A stretch of 64,000 nt of DNA from Chloroflexota bacterium. Lineage in GTDB: Bacteria > Chloroflexota > Anaerolineae > Anaerolineales > Villigracilaceae. Position numbers and translations under genes: made by a program. The notes below the pieces were generated by a model, which saw only the letters and a program-made list of their open reading frames with translations, was not told the origin of the DNA and made no database searches. This document shows, one piece after another, positions 59,637 through 64,000 of the stretch (position 1 is the first letter of the stretch; each line of letters starts with the position of its first letter). Where the stretch lies: positions 25,604 through 89,603 of the forward strand of contig JACAET010000016.1 in the NCBI GenBank assembly GCA_013388685.1, written 5' to 3'.

Positions 59637-61145
59637 CTATTCCAGTTCCAGCCTTACGCCGAACACTTCCTCGAACAGGGATTTGCGTTTTTCGAGCGAC
59701 CAGTTTTCGAGCAGGAGTTCGTCCTTGCCAACGACGTGCATTCGCCAGCCCGATTGGGTCTCGCGCAGGAGGATGTCGTTCACTTTGGCGGTGTGGCTGA
59801 CATCCAGCGAATCGGCCAGCCGCAGGAGCGCGCAGAGTTTGAGAACGACCGAGCGGTCTTTGGGCGGCAGGGCTTTGAAGTTTTCATCCTCCAGGGTGGG
59901 GGTGCGCTTGCGGTGATAGCGGACGAGGTTGGCGGCGATATTCTGCTCCCGCTGACTCAGCCCGATCAGCCGCGTGGTGTTCAGGATGTAAAAACCGTGT
60001 TTGTCGTGATCCACCGAGTTGATGAAGTGACCGATGTCATGCAGCAGCGAGCCGATTTCGAGAGGGAGCAGGTCGTCGTCCGACAGGTCGTGAAGCGGAC
60101 GAGCCTGTTCAAAGAGACGCGACGCCACCCGGGCGGTGAGGCGGGCGTGTCGTTCGTCGAAGCGGTATTTGCGCCCCAGGTACAGAGCCGATTCCCAGGC
60201 TTGGTCTCGGCGGGATGGACGAAGGCCTTTAGAGAGGTCCTCCGCAAGGTCGAGCAGAATGCCGTCCTTTAAGCCGACGTTGGGAATGGAAATCTGTTTC
60301 ACCCCCGCCTCCCGCGCCACCATGTGCAGGACGATGGAAGCCGGCAGGATGACATCGGCGCGGTCGGGGCGCAGTCCCAGTTTGCGCATTCGCTCCGAAA
60401 CGCTCATCTCACTGAGCCGTTCGATCAATTTCTCCAGTTCTGGCAAAGTGATGAGACGGTCGCTCTCGCCTTTGAGCAGCTTCTGACGCAGACGCCCGAT
60501 CTCCTCCACGTTTCCGCCCGTCGCTGCGCAGATTTGGATTTTCTCCTCCCCCAGGTCGCGTTCGATGCGGTAGCGCGCTGCTTCGGCGTACTCCCGCACC
60601 AGTTTCCCGAACGGCTGGCGGGACTTTTTCACCTCGTCCAGTTTTTCGAGCAGGCGCACCGTACCCATGTTGTAACTCTCGGTGGAAATGATGCTCTGTC
60701 CGTTCGAAACCGTGACCTCGACACTGCCCCCGCCGATATCAATCAGCAGGGCGCGTTTGTTCTTCAAGCCGAGCGCGTGGGTCACGGCACGGTGAATCAG
60801 CCGCGCCTCCTCCTCGCCGCTGATGATCTCCAGTTCGATGCCGCTCGTGCGGCGGATGCGGTCAATCAACAGGGCGCCGTTTGCCGCTTCGCGCGCAGCG
60901 CTGGTTGCCACCGCCCGCAAACGCTGGACGCCGTGCGTCTCTATCAGATGTTTGAAGCGCAGAAACGCCTCTTCTGCCTGTTGAATGGTCCTGGTTTGCA
61001 AGACCCCTTCCCCAAATACATCCCCGCCCAGCCGCACGGGCAGGCGTACATTTTCGATGAGGTGAACCTGCCAGCGTTCGTCCACTTCCCCCACCGCCAT
61101 GCGCATGGCATTCGAACCGACGTCAATTGCGGCAATTTTCAACAT
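59637..61145 (-). CDS. ppx: Exopolyphosphatase (Ppx/GppA family) with HD domain
   Basis: A 502-residue enzyme that trims polyphosphate from the ends (or converts pppGpp). The actin-like part has KIAAIDVGSNAMRMAVG, ISGEEEARLIHRAV, LLIDIGGGSVEVTV and a TVRLLE segment; the C-terminal HD-type domain has SLLHDIGHFINSVDHDKHG (about 375-393). The catalytic Glu (in ATSAAREA) is in place. First gene of the operon. A Pho-box-type repeat array with a TACAAT -10 lies about 100 bases upstream. Confidence 0.95.
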   Translation of the reverse strand: MLKIAAIDVGSNAMRMAVGEVDERWQVHLIENVRLPVRLGGDVFGEGVLQTRTIQQAEEAFLRFKHLIETHGVQRLRAVATSAAREAANGALLIDRIRRTSGIELEIISGEEEARLIHRAVTHALGLKNKRALLIDIGGGSVEVTVSNGQSIISTESYNMGTVRLLEKLDEVKKSRQPFGKLVREYAEAARYRIERDLGEEKIQICAATGGNVEEIGRLRQKLLKGESDRLITLPELEKLIERLSEMSVSERMRKLGLRPDRADVILPASIVLHMVAREAGVKQISIPNVGLKDGILLDLAEDLSKGLRPSRRDQAWESALYLGRKYRFDERHARLTARVASRLFEQARPLHDLSDDDLLPLEIGSLLHDIGHFINSVDHDKHGFYILNTTRLIGLSQREQNIAANLVRYHRKRTPTLEDENFKALPPKDRSVVLKLCALLRLADSLDVSHTAKVNDILLRETQSGWRMHVVGKDELLLENWSLEKRKSLFEEVFGVRLELE

Positions 61146-61252
61146 GGACGCTCACACGAAAAGGGTTTTCATGTCGTTTTCATCATACAACCGGAAACCT
61201 GACCAGTCAACCATGTTGCGGCGATGCTTTTTCGTCATTTCCGACTGTGCTA

Positions 61253-61305
61253 ATTGTACATGCTCCCATTAACGCGGCAGGAAAACCGGGTTAACGGCTT
61301 GTAAA
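61253..61305 (-). promoter_or_regulatory. Pho-box array and -10 of the ppx operon
   Basis: On the minus strand four direct 11-base units follow one another: TTTACAAGCCG, TTAACCCGGTT, TTCCTGCCGCG, TTAATGGGAGC (61305 down to 61262). A TACAAT -10 (61258-61253) starts 14 bases after the start of the last unit. Units and spacing match those before the PHP gene and pstS. PhoB/PhoP sites are TTAACA-like direct repeats with an 11-base period. Confidence 0.7.
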
Positions 61306-61412
61306 TGGAGGTTGCTTCCCAGCGACACGCCCGGGATAGGCTTGCATAATTGTTTTGCTACGGCAAACTCCCTGTAAAGCACGGATTATGGTCTCTGTGC
61401 TATCCTATTGGC

Positions 61413-61529
61413 GTGGTCACTCTCCTCCTTTTGTTGGTTTTGGGTTTGCTTGTGGTCATCTCCGTGGATGTGGGACAGAAGCGGCATGCCTTCCTGTGCC
61501 AGCAGGAAGATGCGCGAAATCGCTCCTGA
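61413..61529 (+). CDS. Small single-TM protein, 38 residues
   Basis: A GTG-started frame encoding a hydrophobic helix (VTLLLLLVLGLLVVISV, residues 2-18), then DVGQKRHAF and a polar tail ending ARNRS. The motif Ile/Val-x-x-Asp-x-x-Gln-Lys-Arg is shared with the 33-residue protein at 62480. TATCCT with an upstream TG (extended -10, 61398-61406) is six bases before the GTG, so the mRNA may be leaderless. A terminator-like hairpin is downstream. It may be a membrane micro-protein of the phosphate region. Length makes this tentative. Confidence 0.45.
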   Translation: MVTLLLLLVLGLLVVISVDVGQKRHAFLCQQEDARNRS

Positions 61530-61565
61530 CCTATTCCAAAAAAAAGACTACATCTCTCCTCTGCG

Positions 61566-61600
61566 CAAGAGCCCGGTTCTCCTCCCGGGCTCTTGTGTCT
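61566..61600 (+). terminator. rho-independent-like terminator
   Basis: CAAGAGCCCGG pairs with CCGGGCTCTTG over eight bases and is followed by TGTCTT. Confidence 0.65.
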
Positions 61601-61607
61601 TAAATCG

Positions 61608-61661
61608 TTAACCCGATCTTAAACCGTTCTTGAACTCCCTTTAAATGCTCTTTGCTAGACT
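61608..61661 (+). promoter_or_regulatory. Pho-box array and -10 of the PHP-surE unit
   Basis: Four 11-base direct units: TTAACCCGATC (61608), TTAAACCGTTC (61619), TTGAACTCCCT (61630), TTAAATGCTCT (61641). A TAGACT -10 at 61656-61661 begins 15 bases after the last unit starts. Ribosome site AAAGGAG follows before the ATG at 61685. Confidence 0.78.
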
Positions 61662-61684
61662 GATGGGGAAACTAAAGGAGCAAC

Positions 61685-62389
61685 ATGGGACTTGCAGATC
61701 TGCACATTCATACCATTTACAGTTTTGACGGCACTGCCTCTGTGCGTGCCGTTTTGAAACGCGCTTATCAGAGCGGATTGGACGTGATCGCCATCACCGA
61801 CCATGACGAGATCATCGGCTCACTCAAGGCGCTGGAACTTGCCCCCGTCTACGGAATTGAAGTCATCCCCGGAACCGAGGTCACCACCGCAGAAGGCGAC
61901 CTGCTGGCATTGAACGTCACTCAGAAAATTCCGCGCGATATGCCTTTGATTGAAACAATTCTCAAAGTCGGTGAGTTGGGCGGTTTCTGCATCGCGCCGC
62001 ATCCCATGGCAGGCGGATTTGGGATGAAAAGCCTGAGCGCCTATTCCATCCTCAAGGCGCTTCGTCACCCGGACGTTCCCCGCATTCTCATCGCCATCGA
62101 AGCCTACAACGCCACCATCATAGACAAGATAAGCAACCGCTACGCCCACATCCTGGCAGACCGTTTGAACATTGCCCAGGTCGCCAACAGTGACGCGCAC
62201 GTCGTCGAAGCGATCGGGTTGGGCGCGACCGAATTCGACGGTCGCACCGCCCCGGACCTGATCTCCGCCCTGCAGAACGGAAATGTCCGCATCCGCAAAC
62301 GAGCCGAATGGAACTCTGTACGGATCATCGGCAGCTGGGCGGCGAACTACCTTGGCAGCGCCTTTACCCGCCTGGCGGGCTTTGCGTAA
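61685..62389 (+). CDS. PHP domain phosphoesterase
   Basis: A 234-residue metal-dependent phosphoesterase. All four PHP motifs are present: LADLHIHTIYSFDG (His-x-His), IAITDHDEI, EVIPGTEVTT, and the later CIAPHPMAGG and ANSDAHVVEAIG. So three metal ions can be bound. Substrates of small PHP proteins include nucleotide 3',5'-bisphosphates and RNA ends. It leads an operon with two tiny membrane proteins and surE downstream of a Pho-box array, suggesting phosphate scavenging. Confidence 0.9.
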   Translation: MGLADLHIHTIYSFDGTASVRAVLKRAYQSGLDVIAITDHDEIIGSLKALELAPVYGIEVIPGTEVTTAEGDLLALNVTQKIPRDMPLIETILKVGELGGFCIAPHPMAGGFGMKSLSAYSILKALRHPDVPRILIAIEAYNATIIDKISNRYAHILADRLNIAQVANSDAHVVEAIGLGATEFDGRTAPDLISALQNGNVRIRKRAEWNSVRIIGSWAANYLGSAFTRLAGFA

Positions 62390-62403
62390 AGAGCAGACTC
62401 GCC

Positions 62404-62463
62404 ATGGAGTCCATCGTCATTACCGCCGTTATCCTTTTTCTGATGCTCATTCTCAAGGATTAA
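62404..62463 (+). CDS. Tiny hydrophobic peptide, 19 residues
   Basis: ATG at 62404, stop TAA at 62461-62463. The product is MESIVITAVILFLMLILKD, almost entirely one helix. Its start resembles the next protein (METIILT). It may be a small membrane protein or a decayed paralogue. The ribosome site is weak. It lies 14 bases after the PHP stop. Confidence 0.35.
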   Translation: MESIVITAVILFLMLILKD

Positions 62464-62479
62464 AAACAAGGAGTAAAAA

Positions 62480-62581
62480 ATGGAAACGATCATTCTCACT
62501 ATAATGATTGTCGGTCTTCTACTCATATTTACCATAGATACCTATCAGAAACGCCGCAGATACCTGAAAGAGAACCATTGA
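62480..62581 (+). CDS. Small single-TM protein, 33 residues
   Basis: ATG at 62480 with an excellent AAGGAG eight bases upstream; TGA at 62579-62581, two bases before surE. One TM helix (TIILTIMIVGLLLIFTI) is followed by DTYQKRRRYLKENH. The Asp-x-x-Gln-Lys-Arg motif also appears in the 38-residue protein at 61413. The positive tail would stay inside the cell. The strong ribosome site and tight spacing to surE make it a likely real gene. Its role is unknown. Confidence 0.65.
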   Translation: METIILTIMIVGLLLIFTIDTYQKRRRYLKENH

Positions 62582-62583
62582 AA

Positions 62584-63420
62584 ATGGCTAAACACATCCT
62601 CGTGACCAATGATGACGGCGTCCTGGCTCCGGGACTGCTGGCGCTCGTGCGTGAAATGCGTCGGCTGGGAAAAGTTTCGGTGCTTGCGCCAGACCGAAAC
62701 TGGTCCGGAGGCGGGCACGTCAAGACATTGGATCGCGCCTTGCGCGTCAAGGAAGTCCGTCTGGCAGATGGCACGCAGGCATTCGCCAGCGACGGCGCGC
62801 CGTCCGATTGCGTTGCGCTCGCCACGCTTGGCTTCTTCAAGGAAGCGATTGACATCGTCGTTTCCGGCATCAACGCCGGCGCTAATCTCGGGCATGATGT
62901 CACCTATTCGGGGACAGTGACCGCCGCCATGGAGGCGGTGATCGCCGGCATTCCCGGTATTGCGGTTTCGCTTGAAACAATGGACAACCACATCGGGGAT
63001 GTTGACTATGGACCTGCCGCCCGCGCCGCCGCGAAGATCGTCCGTCAGGTGATCGAAAACGGTCTTTCGCACGAGATCCTGCTCAACATCAATGTGCCTT
63101 TTCTCCCCGACGAGAAACTGCGCGGCATCGTCCTCACCCGCCAGGGACTGCGCGTCTACCACAGCCGCCTCGACGAACGCACCGACCCGCGCGGCAAACC
63201 TTATTACTGGATTGGCGGCGACGCGCCGACCGGCGTCCCTGAGCGCGGCACCGACGTGGGCGCGCTGGCGGAGGGGTTCGTTTCCGTCACGCCGCTTCAA
63301 CTCGACCTGACCGCCTACCGCGCCCTGACCGATCTGAACACCTGGCAATGGGACGAATCGATCTACGAAACCAGACTGCTCGAATCCGCCGGGAAATTGA
63401 CCCTGTTCCGCAGCGATTGA
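62584..63420 (+). CDS. surE: 5'/3'-nucleotidase SurE
   Basis: A 278-residue nucleotidase that removes phosphate from nucleoside monophosphates and may cut short polyphosphate. It starts KHILVTNDDGVLAPGL, with the two metal-binding Asp; VLAPDRNWSGGG, GAPSDCVALA and VSGINAGANLGHDVTYSGTV follow. All metal ligands (Asp, Asp, Ser, Asn) are kept. It is the last gene of the Pho-box operon. A perfect hairpin terminates it. Confidence 0.95.
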   Translation: MAKHILVTNDDGVLAPGLLALVREMRRLGKVSVLAPDRNWSGGGHVKTLDRALRVKEVRLADGTQAFASDGAPSDCVALATLGFFKEAIDIVVSGINAGANLGHDVTYSGTVTAAMEAVIAGIPGIAVSLETMDNHIGDVDYGPAARAAAKIVRQVIENGLSHEILLNINVPFLPDEKLRGIVLTRQGLRVYHSRLDERTDPRGKPYYWIGGDAPTGVPERGTDVGALAEGFVSVTPLQLDLTAYRALTDLNTWQWDESIYETRLLESAGKLTLFRSD

Positions 63421-63440
63421 GTTTCTTCTTCTCTTTGGAT

Positions 63441-63472
63441 AGACCCTGGGAATTTCAAAATTCCCAGGGTCT
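63441..63472 (+). terminator. near-perfect hairpin after surE
   Basis: AGACCCTGGGAATT is mirrored by AATTCCCAGGGTCT with a four-base centre. Only six bases later the Pho-box array of pstS begins. Confidence 0.75.
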
Positions 63473-63478
63473 CAATAT

Positions 63479-63532
63479 TTAACGAGACGTTAACCTGTTC
63501 TTCTTTTGACCTTAAACACCCACTGATAACAT
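63479..63532 (+). promoter_or_regulatory. Pho-box array and -10 of pstS
   Basis: Four 11-base units: TTAACGAGACG (63479), TTAACCTGTTC (63490), TTCTTTTGACC (63501), TTAAACACCCA (63512). A TAACAT -10 (63527-63532) begins 15 bases after the last unit. The location before pstS, a classic Pho gene, supports the Pho-box reading. AAAGGAG precedes the ATG. Confidence 0.82.
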
Positions 63533-63566
63533 CTTATTGTTACAAAAACTAAAGGAGAAAAAAGAA

Positions 63567-64000
63567 ATGACCAAAACTGTTCGTTCCTTATTGTTCGTGT
63601 TCGTCGCCGCCAGCCTTTTGCTGGCAGCCTGTGGGTCTTCTGCTACTTCCACACCCGAAGTCGTGACCGTTGTCGAGACAAAGGTCGTCGAAAAGATCGT
63701 CGAAGTCGAAAAGACCGGTCCCGTCGAAGGCACCATCCTCGTGGACGGCTCCAGCACAGTGGCGCCCATCACCGCGGCTGTCGCCGAAGAATTCCAGGCG
63801 GAATTCCCTGAAGTGCGCGTTCCGGTCGGCATCTCCGGCACGGGCGGCGGCTTCAAGAAGTTCTGCGTCGGCGAGACCGATATTTCCGACGCCTCGCGCC
63901 CAATCAAGGAATCCGAAACCGAACTGTGCGCGCAGAATGGAATTGAATATGTGGAATTGCCTGTCGCTTTTGACGGTTTGGCTGTCATGGTCAACCCGCA
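63567..64000 (+). CDS. pstS: Phosphate-binding lipoprotein PstS (5' part)
   Basis: The first 144 codons of a phosphate-binding protein; the rest is beyond the window. A lipoprotein signal is clear: [21 protein letters not shown] with the lipobox Cys at residue 22 (shown in part as SLLLAAC). A Val/Glu-rich linker follows ([18 protein letters not shown]), then the PstS core: [20 protein letters not shown] and [23 protein letters not shown]. It delivers phosphate to the PstCAB transporter, whose genes probably follow. Confidence 0.93.
   Translation, partial: MTKTVRSLLFVFVAASLLLAACGSSATSTPEVVTVVETKVVEKIVEVEKTGPVEGTILVDGSSTVAPITAAVAEEFQAEFPEVRVPVGISGTGGGFKKFCVGETDISDASRPIKESETELCAQNGIEYVELPVAFDGLAVMVNP

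Noticed and set aside
61408..61611. 67-codon frame starting TTG in another phase over the small protein at 61413
   Set aside because: Its Trp/Ser/Arg-rich product runs through the terminator hairpin; the GTG frame gives a clean TM helix and stops before the hairpin.

Overview
The window looks like a chromosomal segment of an Anaerolineae-type member of the Chloroflexota. This rests on gene content rather than on any marker rRNA: DUF5671-type membrane protein, SCO1664-family protein paired with DUF3090, PknB-like kinase with a TolB-like tail, many GT39/GT87-type membrane glycosyltransferases, YhfC-type protease, and moderate-high GC with dispersed heptamer repeats. No phage, transposase, CRISPR array, tRNA or rRNA was found. 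About 60 genes lie on both strands with short gaps; no gene-free stretch exceeds 300 bases.

Layout. 1-8.3 kb: end of an unknown gene, a GH1 glycosidase, rlmB, a YdeI-like protein, a DinB / GT-like+Nudix fusion / pyrD operon and a membrane Ser/Thr kinase. 8.4-16 kb: glutamate dehydrogenase, cupin, pepF, two membrane proteins, dnaN. 16-24 kb: GAF histidine kinase, membrane glycosyltransferase, and a GntR-slipin-SdpI-ABC-DUF4177-YhfC cluster that looks like an envelope-stress or toxin-immunity unit. 24-38 kb: pdxST, SMP-30, CorA, YhhN, era with a GT39 protein, ogt, a two-permease ABC exporter, a tyrA-like dehydrogenase and a GIY-YIG protein. 38-42 kb: folate genes (folP, folK) with a zinc-ribbon protein and a tandem-duplicated DfsB-like protein. 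42-56 kb: homoserine dehydrogenase, SCO1664/DUF3090 pair, a B12-dependent acyl-CoA mutase subunit, a TM-helix-repeat channel protein, a pyrophosphate-type phosphofructokinase, adenosine deaminase, a GGDEF protein, an S51-type peptidase and a phosphoribosyltransferase.

56-64 kb is the most interesting part: a phosphate module. A minus-strand operon ppx-CHAD-sixA-ppk makes, binds and degrades polyphosphate. Divergently, a small membrane protein gene, then PHP phosphoesterase - two tiny membrane proteins - surE, then pstS run on the plus strand. Upstream of ppx, PHP and pstS I see the same promoter layout: four direct repeats of 11 bases beginning TTAAC-like, followed by a -10 hexamer 14-15 bases after the start of the last repeat. 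This is the architecture of Pho boxes (PhoP/PhoB sites), so the three units are probably one phosphate-starvation regulon. The tiny proteins are not covered by ordinary gene length cutoffs; two share a TM helix followed by an Asp-x-x-Gln-Lys-Arg motif.

Other recurring features: several genes have a -10 hexamer only 6-7 bases before the start codon and no Shine-Dalgarno, suggesting leaderless mRNAs, and many gene boundaries carry degenerate 7-base tandem repeats.
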